In this document: positions 33,477 to 41,352 of the stretch, in pieces | Layout: each line of letters starts with the position of its first letter | Numbering within the stretch: the stretch's first letter is position 1 | Source of the DNA: Candidatus Thiodiazotropha sp. (ex Epidulcina cf. delphinae) | GTDB lineage: Bacteria > Pseudomonadota > Gammaproteobacteria > Chromatiales > Chromatiaceae | Length of the DNA: 43,247 nucleotides | Assembly: GCA_025656455.1 (NCBI GenBank) | Contig: JAHXHS010000042.1 | Location: 1 to 43,247 of the forward strand | Reading direction: 5' to 3' | Position numbers and translations under genes: made by a program | Notes under the pieces: model-generated | Database searches by the model: none | What the model was told of the DNA's origin: nothing | The model's input: the letters and a program-made list of their open reading frames with translations, nothing else

Positions 33477-33643
33477 GGCGCCCACTCAAAACCTCCCTGC
33501 CCCACAACAATAACTCGCAATAACTCGAACACCCGGGTTAATCCGAATGGCACTTACTTAAGATCAAAACCACCGTCATCCCGGCGAATGCCGGGATCCA
33601 GAATCACCAACAGGGTTATATGGCAATGTTTTGAGTGGGCGCC
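33477..33643. mobile_element. 167-bp element with perfect 16-bp terminal inverted repeats
   Basis: GGCGCCCACTCAAAAC (33477-33492) and GTTTTGAGTGGGCGCC (33628-33643) are exact inverted repeats. Within lies the common palindrome TCCCGGC-GAAT-GCCGGGA (around 33577-33594). Partial relatives occur at 32404-32463 and 37588-37612. Just beyond the right end (33655-33690), sequence similar to the IS110 remnant's flank (CGCGATGAACGGATGCGATGG) recurs, so the same element-plus-remnant combination lies on both sides of higBA. Confidence 0.7.
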
Positions 33644-33682
33644 CTATCCCACTGATCCACTCTCGCGATGAACGGATGCGAT

Positions 33683-33706
33683 GGCGCGGCAGGGCCACAC
33701 CCTACG
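33683..33706 (+). repeat. dispersed palindromic repeat, degenerate copy
   Basis: This copy reads GCGCGGCAGGGCCACACCC and matches the 5562-5585 and 37658-37716 copies. The rest of the 33707-33976 spacer shows no supported gene. It must hold the promoter of the second giant gene. Confidence 0.45.
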
Positions 33707-33976
33707 AACTTAGCCGGTTTTTTGAGAGTAGATATAGGACGCATAACCTACTTGACAAACAACAACCTGCGAATAGACTTGAAGCTAGTGAAAATGGAGC
33801 GATCACCACAATTCTCCAAGGAGGAGAGACCGTTGACCCGGGCCAAACATCCGTTCATCACGTTAGAAACCTCCCTGCACTACCACTTGGCGCCACGAGT
33901 GGATCGATAAGCAATAGGTATAGGAGATATATGTCCGCACCTGTCTTTGCCTCAGAACACAACATTGATGACCCTG

Positions 33977-36900
33977 ATGATTGCCAAACGACTTATTGGT
34001 ACAAAATTCAGCCTGTGGTCTTGCCTCTGGCTACTCTGTTGGGGATTCATCGATGGCGTTGCCGCCGGGGAATGCACGGAGCCTGTGGCCCAGGCGGTCT
34101 CCATCCAGGGTCAGGTAGAGGCTCGCGCCACGGATGCCGAATCCTGGCAGCGCGTTCAGCGGGATGACCGGTTTTGTCCCGGCGATGCGCTTAGGACCCG
34201 TCACGACAGCCGAACTGCGGTGCGTCTCTCCAACGACACCCTGTTGCGATTGGACGGCAATTCAACACTCACCTTCACCCACATAGAAAACAAAACTCGT
34301 TCAATACTTGATCTGCTGCTTGGGGCCGTACACTTCATCAGCCGCACGCCTAAAAGCCTGGAAGTCAAGACGCCCTATGTCAACGCCTCGATAGAGGGCA
34401 CCGAGTTTGTCGTGCGGATCAAAGACGAAGCCACTGATGTCACGGTCTTTGAAGGGCTTGTGCTAGCCAGTAACAAGGCCGGTTCGATTGAACTGACGGC
34501 AAATCAGACCGGCCGCGCGGCCGGCAATCAGGCCCCGGTGCGCATCGCCAGGGCAAACCCCCGCGATGCGGTTGCCTGGGCCCTCTACTATCCCCCATTA
34601 CCCGCACGTCCCGGCCCCGCCGATGCCTTGGCTCAACAGACCATTGGCGCCATTGTCCAGAATCGTCTCGACGAAGCCGCAGAATCAGCGAAGCGGTCGC
34701 TGGCTGCCGATGAGCGGTCTGCCGCGGCATATATGGCGCAGTCTTATGTCGACCAGGCACGGTTTAATATCCCCGCCGCCCTGGCCAACAGTCAGAAAGC
34801 CGCGGAACTGGCGCCACAAAGCGCCCTGACCCAGGCGCGCCTGGCCGAGATCTGGTTAATGCATGGGGAGACTCAGGCTGCCCAGCTTGCAGCTACCCAG
34901 GCAGTCTCCATCGATCCCACACTCTCCCTCGCGCACACTGTCCTGGGTTTTGCCTCCCTGCGTAAGGTAGATCTCGATACGGCAAAAGCCGCGTTTGAAA
35001 AAGCCATCAGCCTCGATTCGGCCGCTCCCTTACCACACTTGGGTCTGGGCCTTGCGAAGATTCGCCAGGGAGCGTTAGAGGCCGGCCGAGAGGCGATTGA
35101 AACAGCCGTTTTACTCGACCCCAACAGCGCCCTGCTGCGCAGCTACATGGGCAAGGCCTATTATGAAGAGAAGCGCAACCGCCTGGCAGCCGAGCAGTTC
35201 GCCATGGCAAAAGCGCTCGATCCGAATGATCCGACCGCCTGGTTTTATGATTCGATTCTGTTGCAGTCGGTTAACCGGCCGGTAGAGGCCCTACAGGCGC
35301 AGCAACAAGCTATTGGACTGAATGATAACCGGGGTGTTTATCGCTCCCGGCAACTGCTTGATCAGGATGAAGCGGCCAGGAGTGTGGCGCTTGGCAGAAT
35401 CTACAGTGATTTGAATTTTGAGCAGCAGGCGCGTTACCAGGCCACCCGTGCACTGGCGCAGGATCCTGGCAACCACTCGGCCCATCGACTCCTGGCGGAC
35501 AGCTATTCAGGCATCACCAATCTGGATGCCGCCAGACAGAGCGAATTATTACAGTCGAAGATGACCCAGCCTCTGAATCTGGACCCACTGCAACCTCAGC
35601 TAAGCAACTCGAATTTAGGATTGCTCGACGGTAATGGACCAGGCGACCTCTCCTATAATGAATATAATCCGCTCTTTACCCGTAACGGCCTGGCGCTTCA
35701 GCTCGATGCATCCATTGCTGAGAAGAACACCTGGAGTAATGACGCCATAGTGGCAGGCTTGTATGATCGTTTTGCCTTCAGCCTGGGGCAGTATCATACC
35801 GAGACGGATGGCTTCCGAACCAATGCGGATTATGAACAGGATATCTACAATTTTTTTGCCCAATTCGCCTTATCGGATACCACCTCGTTCCAGATTGAAG
35901 TTAGTAATAGTGAAGAGCAAAAGGGTGATGTCACACAACGCTTGCTCCCCGATTTTTTAAATATCAATGATACTCAGATTGAAACTGAGATTTCCACTGC
36001 TCGACTGGGTATTAGACAAGCGCTGACAGTCGACACGGATTTACTGATTTCCGGAATCAGGCGGGAACAGGATTTCAGCCGCTCAGACAGGATTAATGAT
36101 TCGACGCTTTTCAATACCGACAAAGAGAGAACAATAGATCTCTATGAAGCACAACTCACTGGAAAACGAGAGCAGACTGCCTGGCTAACAGGTGTGAGTC
36201 ATCAAGCTGAGGACGTGAAAAGTATAACAGAGTTTGTCTTTACGACAGGCTGTCCATTTCCAAGTTGTGTCAACTCATTCGAAGATGAGGTATCACAAAC
36301 AAGGCTATATGGCTATTTCTATTACGATGCCAGCAATGTGCTTTCTCTGATGGGGGGATTAAGCTTCATTAAGGAAAAAAATATAGACGATGATAGCCTG
36401 AACAAAGTTTACCCTAAAGTGGGGCTGCAGGTAAGCCCAACAACCAACGGTGAAATTCGCCTGGCAGCATTTCGCAATCGAGTGAGCGTAATTTTACCAT
36501 CGCTCTATGAAACACTAGAACCAACGCAAATTTTTGGTTTTAATCAACTATATGACGATATTGAACTCACCGATTCCTGGAACTACGCAGTAGAATACGA
36601 CTACAGATTCAGACATAATCTTCATGCTGGAATTTCTTCTGTATACCGTGAACAGGAAACCGATATCGAAGTAGTGGATGTATCAGTACAACCACCAAGT
36701 GCTTCCACGCAAACACTCGAGTATGACGAGATGAACGCCAGTTTCTGGCTTAACTGGACCGCATCCTCCCGCTGGGCCTTGGGCATAGAGTATTCTTATG
36801 ATCGAAACAATCTTGCAAAAGGCATTCAAAACTCAAATACAAATATCTTAGCTCCGGATGGCATCCTCAAGTTAGAAACCCATAAGGTGCCTGCCTCCAT

Positions 36901-37219
36901 CAGCTTCTTCCATCCACTCGGCTTTTCGACCAAGCTTACCGCAACCTATTACAATCAGGAAGGTAAGTTCATTAACAAAACCGGCATGGTTACACAGCAG
37001 GGTGACGATCGAGGCGCTATTGCTGATCTTGTATTCAATTACCGATTTCCAAAACGTCGAGGTTCCATCTCACTAGGCATAAACAACCTCTTTGACAAGC
37101 CTCTGAACTTTGAAGACCGGAGCAGTTACGATATCAATAGCCCGGAAAGCTCTGCTTCGCCTTCGAGCTTTACTGGAGAGAGGGTTGTGTTTGGAAAAAT
37201 ATCGGTTAATTTCCGTTGA
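33977..37219 (+). CDS. FecR-TPR-outer membrane beta-barrel fusion protein, copy 2
   Basis: This 1080-residue paralogue of the 28461 gene has the same order: signal peptide 1-32, FecR domain about 40-185 (HFISRTPKSLEVKTPYVNAS, then IEGTEFVVR), TPR array about 215-590, linker SYNEYNPLFTRNGLAL, and a roughly 470-residue barrel ending YRFPKRRGSISLGINNLFDK ... ERVVFGKISVNFR. The first 109 nt from ATG are identical to copy 1 and the next 38 carry a single change; beyond that the two diverge steadily and the barrels are only distantly alike. As in copy 1, DNA turns more AT-rich around the barrel. A well-placed GGAG-ATG at 33922-33933 is in a different frame and was not used. The two barrels may serve different ligands or substrates. 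Confidence 0.8.
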   Translation: MIAKRLIGTKFSLWSCLWLLCWGFIDGVAAGECTEPVAQAVSIQGQVEARATDAESWQRVQRDDRFCPGDALRTRHDSRTAVRLSNDTLLRLDGNSTLTFTHIENKTRSILDLLLGAVHFISRTPKSLEVKTPYVNASIEGTEFVVRIKDEATDVTVFEGLVLASNKAGSIELTANQTGRAAGNQAPVRIARANPRDAVAWALYYPPLPARPGPADALAQQTIGAIVQNRLDEAAESAKRSLAADERSAAAYMAQSYVDQARFNIPAALANSQKAAELAPQSALTQARLAEIWLMHGETQAAQLAATQAVSIDPTLSLAHTVLGFASLRKVDLDTAKAAFEKAISLDSAAPLPHLGLGLAKIRQGALEAGREAIETAVLLDPNSALLRSYMGKAYYEEKRNRLAAEQFAMAKALDPNDPTAWFYDSILLQSVNRPVEALQAQQQAIGLNDNRGVYRSRQLLDQDEAARSVALGRIYSDLNFEQQARYQATRALAQDPGNHSAHRLLADSYSGITNLDAARQSELLQSKMTQPLNLDPLQPQLSNSNLGLLDGNGPGDLSYNEYNPLFTRNGLALQLDASIAEKNTWSNDAIVAGLYDRFAFSLGQYHTETDGFRTNADYEQDIYNFFAQFALSDTTSFQIEVSNSEEQKGDVTQRLLPDFLNINDTQIETEISTARLGIRQALTVDTDLLISGIRREQDFSRSDRINDSTLFNTDKERTIDLYEAQLTGKREQTAWLTGVSHQAEDVKSITEFVFTTGCPFPSCVNSFEDEVSQTRLYGYFYYDASNVLSLMGGLSFIKEKNIDDDSLNKVYPKVGLQVSPTTNGEIRLAAFRNRVSVILPSLYETLEPTQIFGFNQLYDDIELTDSWNYAVEYDYRFRHNLHAGISSVYREQETDIEVVDVSVQPPSASTQTLEYDEMNASFWLNWTASSRWALGIEYSYDRNNLAKGIQNSNTNILAPDGILKLETHKVPASISFFHPLGFSTKLTATYYNQEGKFINKTGMVTQQGDDRGAIADLVFNYRFPKRRGSISLGINNLFDKPLNFEDRSSYDINSPESSASPSSFTGERVVFGKISVNFR

Positions 37220-37260
37220 TATTTTTTTAGCATTTATTCACAAAAGAGAGGAGAAAGAAA

Positions 37261-37505
37261 TGAAAGGTAAACCCGAAAGAAAAAAATCATGTAACAATAA
37301 ATCGGTTTTTGACTATAACCTGCTATTAAAGCCAAACGGCTCGGTTGAGATATACGATAAAGGCGGAAAGATCCTAAAGAGCAAACGCAAAACAAAATGC
37401 CCTCCGGTAGAAAAAATACTCAATGTACGAACACTGGCAATAGTAGAAGCAAAAGGATCCAGATGGACTTACGTCGATCCTCCAGGTTGGTGGTGGGAAC
37501 TTTAG
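37261..37505 (+). CDS. small unrecognised protein following FecR-TPR-barrel copy 2
   Basis: This is an 81-residue product starting MKGKPERKKSC, with GAGGAG 6 nt before the ATG and a 41-nt gap from the giant gene, so cotranscription is likely. The protein is Lys-rich, has two cysteines (KKSCNN, TKCPPVEK), no signal peptide and no membrane segment, and ends VDPPGWWWEL. The tail weakly recalls the CDPPYDLGF tail of the lipoprotein after copy 1. I do not recognise the family. It could be a cytosolic partner, a substrate or precursor peptide, or a shortened relative of that lipoprotein; nothing decides between them. Confidence 0.6.
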
Positions 37506-38493
37506 ATATACATGACAAGGTTCAATGTATAGAAATCACCGGCAGCCACACGGTAGCAGGTAACTTGGGTAACTTGGGTAACTTGGACACCCACTCAAAA
37601 CCTCCCTGCCCCCCTGGGCGTCCATATATGTCTGCCCCGTACAGTGTAAGGATACACGGTGCTGCTGGGCCGCACCCTACCTGCTTAACCAGCGTAGGGT
37701 GCGGCCCTGCCGCACCAAAACGCCTGACAGTAATTCCCAGCCCGCCAAACTTAGACGGCTCTTCCCCTGATCGAGTGGGCAGCAGAAAGCACATGAATAG
37801 GCCGCCAATGGACGCCAATCACCGCAAAGGATAGCGAATTTCCCGTCCTACACGACGCCTTGATGGTTTTCAATCACTGGCCAGGCAGGCACTATTTCTC
37901 TCGCCAAGCTCGCTAAGTACGCCAACAAGGCATTGTCCGGGAATCCTTTGCGGGCTTTGCGATCTTTGCGAGAGTCTCTTTTCGTCATAAGGTCTCAGCG
38001 AGGCATCCGTATCGCGCTCCCCGCCTGGACCGGCCACCCGGCTGTACGCCGGCGCGCCGCAGTCGCTTCGTGTCACGCCGCCAAAGGCGGTGATTGACGG
38101 GTTCAGCGTCACTCAGTAGCGCGTCCCCCTCATCGCCCATTCAAATCCCAGGTAATTTTGCGTGGATGTCTGTTTAGACCTGTTTAGATGTTTAGATTTA
38201 GAAATAGCGGTGGCGACGGTGGTTCATACCAATGGCCATCGCCAATGTGAATAATAGTCAGCCCTGAGGAAGAGAGGGCTGGCGACGGATCCGGACAAGT
38301 CCATTTGCGTTAATTAGCGTTCATTTGCGGACTGATTACGCTTAATATTGCTCGATTGCGCAGCTACGTGACACCCCCATTGAGTCAGCTAGCCGCTTCG
38401 CGTCAACCTGGCCTACGACTTTTTTCACCCACTCGAATTGGGGAAGAGCCGATTTTTAAGAACGATATTGAGAAGCCGGAGAGTTGTAACAAA
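37506..38493. other. repeat-rich spacer without supported genes
   Basis: This holds a partial copy of the 33477 element's left end (37588-37612) and two head-to-head copies of the GCGGCAGGGCCGCACCC palindrome (37658-37680, 37693-37716). It also has a cgcaaaga-type motif (about 37940-37975) that recurs in inverse at about 40371-40400, one arm of the dispersed GCGTTCATTTGCGGAC repeat (38303-38345), and an inverse fragment of the 91-bp tandem repeat (about 38355-38375). ORFs here are short and repeat-derived. It looks like an accumulation zone for small mobile sequences. Confidence 0.6.
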
Positions 38494-38521
38494 ATGGCCG
38501 GCCCTTGTTTGGGCCGGCCAT
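38494..38521 (-). terminator. probable terminator of the di-heme peroxidase gene
   Basis: ATGGCCGGCCC (38494-38504) pairs perfectly with GGGCCGGCCAT (38511-38521) around a 6-nt loop. On the minus strand the stem is followed by TTTTGTT, a short T-run. It lies 57 nt past the stop of the minus-strand gene. Confidence 0.65.
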
Positions 38522-38535
38522 TGACTACCTGATGG

Positions 38536-38562
38536 CTAGCTCGGATATTTCACCCGGGCTAG
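38536..38562 (+). repeat. short dispersed palindrome (CCCGGATRTTTCACCCGGG), copy 3
   Basis: The core CTAGCTCGGATATTTCACCC followed by GGGCTAG is a third copy of the motif at 19811 and 20211, flanked by CTAG on both sides. It lies between the terminator and the 3' end of the peroxidase gene. Confidence 0.5.
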
Positions 38563-38577
38563 GAATCGCCTGAGGCG

Positions 38578-39909
38578 TCAATCATCACAGGCTTCATGCC
38601 TCCCTTTTTCATGGCCGCAATCTTCATCTTCCTCATGCTCATCGTCCGTGAGCGTCTTCAAAAAGGCCACGATGGCATCCTCCTCCTCATCGGTCAGACC
38701 GAGATCGCCGAGTTCGTCGGTATTGACATTCTCGGCAACCTCCGGCTCCGGCCAGCAATCCGCGGCAAGGGCCTCTGCCTCGGTGTACGGCCCGGGGCAA
38801 CGATCTTTTACGTCACGGGTGTTGTAGAAGTGCACCACCCCTTTGAGGGTCTTAAAATAGCCGTTGTGCGTATAGGCCTTGACGGAATCGGGGGTCGGCC
38901 GCATATCCACGTTGCGCAGGGTCGGCACCTTCATCTTACCGAGTTCCGGCTCATAGACCGCGGACGGCTCGCCCCGTCGCATGAGAAAACCGCCCAGCCC
39001 CAGATCGACGAAGGCCGGATCGGCGATAAATGCCGGGTTCTCGGGATTCATCGGCACGCCGAGATTGTCGTAAGTAAAATCGGTGAAGACGGGGTTGCGA
39101 CCACTGCTGACATGGCAGTCGGCGCACTTGCCCTTGCCCTGAAACAGCTTGAAGCCTCTCCACTCCTGCTTGGTGAGCTTGGTCTCGCCGCAGCGTTGCG
39201 CATCAAACCTCGAACTGAAACGGTTCACTTCCGGGGAGTCCTCGTAGGCGGCGATGGCGAGGGCGATGTTGTCGTATTCCAGCTCCACCTTGGCCCTGTC
39301 CTCGGGGCTTAGCGGAATCGTCACGCCCTCCTGCCCGCACAACGAATCCGTATCGGAAGGAAAAGCGATGCTGGCGATATTGTCACCCCAGACCTTTTCG
39401 TAGAGCGGCGCATAGCTCGCCATTGAGACGCGATAGACCACGCATGCCGCATCCGGCAGGGCCTGCTCCACTGGGTTCAGGAAGGGACCCTGCGCCTGGT
39501 CGGCCGCCGGATTTCCCAGCCTCTCGCCGGTTGCCCGGCCGTCCCAGAAGTTCCCCCCGACGAATTGCCCCTCGCCTCGCTTTGAGAAGTGAAAGATGGG
39601 ACTCGGCGTAGCATAGGCCGAACTCGGCGGTTTGCGGTCACCGAAGCGGCCGGGAATCGAGCCTTCGTACACCGCGCCGGCGCCGTTGATGATCGAGTCG
39701 GGTCCTGTTCCACCCCAGTCTGCGTCGTGGCACGAAACACAGGCTTGATTGCGATTGATGGAAAGATCCTTATCATCGAAAATGAACTCGCCCAGCTCCT
39801 CTATTGCTGTGGCGCCTCCTCCGGCTACGCTTGCCGCGGCGTAGCTGACCAGCAACATCATCGGACACGCCAACAATATCGCCTTCCGTCTTATTTTCAT
39901 CCGTTTCAT
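38578..39909 (-). CDS. di-heme cytochrome c peroxidase / MauG-family protein
   Basis: This 443-residue exported di-heme protein reduces hydrogen peroxide or performs MauG-like oxidations in the periplasm. The third of three clustered ATGs (39909) is preferred because AAGGAG stands 9 nt upstream; an N-terminal signal sequence follows (MKRMKIRRKAILLACPMMLL). Heme c motifs are C57VSCH61 and C262ADCH266. Other family landmarks are FWDGRA (121-126), GPFLNPVEQ, and the VPTLRNV...HNGYF segment carrying distal-side residues. The last 25 residues are strongly acidic with several His and two Cys, an unusual metal-binding-like tail. The gene stands alone, with a terminator downstream. Confidence 0.88.
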   Translation of the reverse strand: MKRMKIRRKAILLACPMMLLVSYAAASVAGGGATAIEELGEFIFDDKDLSINRNQACVSCHDADWGGTGPDSIINGAGAVYEGSIPGRFGDRKPPSSAYATPSPIFHFSKRGEGQFVGGNFWDGRATGERLGNPAADQAQGPFLNPVEQALPDAACVVYRVSMASYAPLYEKVWGDNIASIAFPSDTDSLCGQEGVTIPLSPEDRAKVELEYDNIALAIAAYEDSPEVNRFSSRFDAQRCGETKLTKQEWRGFKLFQGKGKCADCHVSSGRNPVFTDFTYDNLGVPMNPENPAFIADPAFVDLGLGGFLMRRGEPSAVYEPELGKMKVPTLRNVDMRPTPDSVKAYTHNGYFKTLKGVVHFYNTRDVKDRCPGPYTEAEALAADCWPEPEVAENVNTDELGDLGLTDEEEDAIVAFLKTLTDDEHEEDEDCGHEKGRHEACDD

Positions 39910-40605
39910 GTTCATCATCTCCTTAGTATGAACGGCATCGAATCGTCTACGATGCCATGGGCTTTCTATTGTTACGGTTGATTGCCTTCCTGCTTACAAT
40001 CTTTCCTTAAATAGAATGGTCGCTATGAAGTGCTGCTCAATGCGAATGCAGAATAACTGAAAAATAGTCAACAACGCTTTCTGATGTACGGCTGTCCCAT
40101 GCCTCCGACGAACTGCGATACGCCGCTTTGAAGATAGGTTCAGTCTCACCCGGAAATCACATATAGCAGCACGCTGGGAATAATATCCCACACCAAAAGA
40201 GGGAAAATTTCGATTGAGTCACAAATCAAGCATTAAACAAGTGCCTCCTCAGGGAGGCCTGTGGGTATGGCTAGGCGCAAGTGAATGACCAACTGTATGA
40301 TCTGAAGTGAGTTTTGTGGCTAGTACTCCGTCAACCTGACACACAGAGCGACCTGGATTCGCCGGGTTGATACGCTCGCAAAGACGCGAAGCACGCAAAG
40401 GGATTCGAGCTTTGTACTCTTGGTGTACTCTGCGAGCTTGACCAGTGTTTGAAAACCATGAAGGTGCCGTACGGAACGGGTTAGTCGCATTAGCGTTCAT
40501 TTGCGGACAATCAATCCTGAGTTTGAGAACTGAATCGCTGTACATAAGATGATCCACTATCCCGGTCAGGGGAAGATCCAGAAAAAAGGCCTCTGATGTA
40601 CGGAC
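39910..40605. other. spacer with dispersed repeats, no supported gene
   Basis: The part next to the peroxidase start is AT-richer and should hold its promoter. Further on, 40371-40400 carries a CGCAAAGACGCGAAGCACGC motif that recurs in inverse near 37940. 40486-40545 carries one arm of the GCGTTCATTTGCGGACAATC dispersed repeat, whose other copies are at 8475-8533 and 25170-25235. No ORF shows coding features. Confidence 0.5.
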
Positions 40606-41352
40606 TTACCCGAGCCGCTCCTGCACTTCCGCCCATAGCGCCTGGTAAGACCTGGTCGCTACGCAGTTGGGCGCAAAGGCCTGAACCGGCATGCGGTAAA
40701 TACCCATCTTCTCCACATCACTGGCATAGGGAATCTGCACCTTCAACAACTCGTCATGGGTGTCCGGCAGGCTCTTCATGACATCCAGATGCATGCGCTT
40801 GCGCCGATCGACCATGGAGAAGAAGGGCATCAACTCCAGTCCGGTGATACGGTGACCCTCAAGGAAATCGAGGAGTTGCTGGTAGGTTCTCAGCGACAGA
40901 GTGGTGGGTATCAGCGGTAGCAGAAGCCCTTCGGCGGCGCGGAAGATATTCTCGGAGACCAGGGAGATACTCGGCGGGCAGTCGAGAAAGACATAGTCAT
41001 AGGCCTTTGATAGCGGACGCAGCAGCCTGAGCAGCTGTTTGGTGGGTTTCTTCGCATCCTCCAGACGCAAATCCATGTTGCGATAGGAGAAGTCCGCCGG
41101 CAGCATGTCGAGATTTTCAAAGTCGGTGGCCTTTACCACCTCGTCCAGGTCGAGCTTTCCGGCGACCAGCTTCTTTTTGCTCCCTTTCACCTTTGGCTTG
41201 ATGCGAAAGTAGAAGGTTGCCGCGGCCTGCGGATCCAAGTCCCAGACCAGGGTGCGGTAACCCTGCCTGGCCGCCAGATAGGCCAGATTGACGGCTGTCG
41301 CTGTTTTGCCGACCCCGCCCTTGATGTTGTAGACGCCGATGATATGCATCAT
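40606..41352 (-). CDS. ParA/MinD-family ATPase paired with a CHAD protein
   Basis: This is a 248-residue deviant-Walker ATPase. The P-loop is KGGVGKT (11-17), with the signature Lys at 11; VWDLDPQAAAT (switch I) and YVFLDCPPS (Walker B) follow. It is the size of orphan ParA proteins that position cargo on the nucleoid, not of plasmid ParA with an N-terminal HTH. The start overlaps the upstream CHAD gene's stop (ATGA), with GGAGGG as ribosome-binding site inside that gene. No ParB or parS-like site is evident. The pairing with a CHAD protein suggests the cargo may be polyphosphate granules; that is inference. Confidence 0.88.
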   Translation of the reverse strand: MMHIIGVYNIKGGVGKTATAVNLAYLAARQGYRTLVWDLDPQAAATFYFRIKPKVKGSKKKLVAGKLDLDEVVKATDFENLDMLPADFSYRNMDLRLEDAKKPTKQLLRLLRPLSKAYDYVFLDCPPSISLVSENIFRAAEGLLLPLIPTTLSLRTYQQLLDFLEGHRITGLELMPFFSMVDRRKRMHLDVMKSLPDTHDELLKVQIPYASDVEKMGIYRMPVQAFAPNCVATRSYQALWAEVQERLG

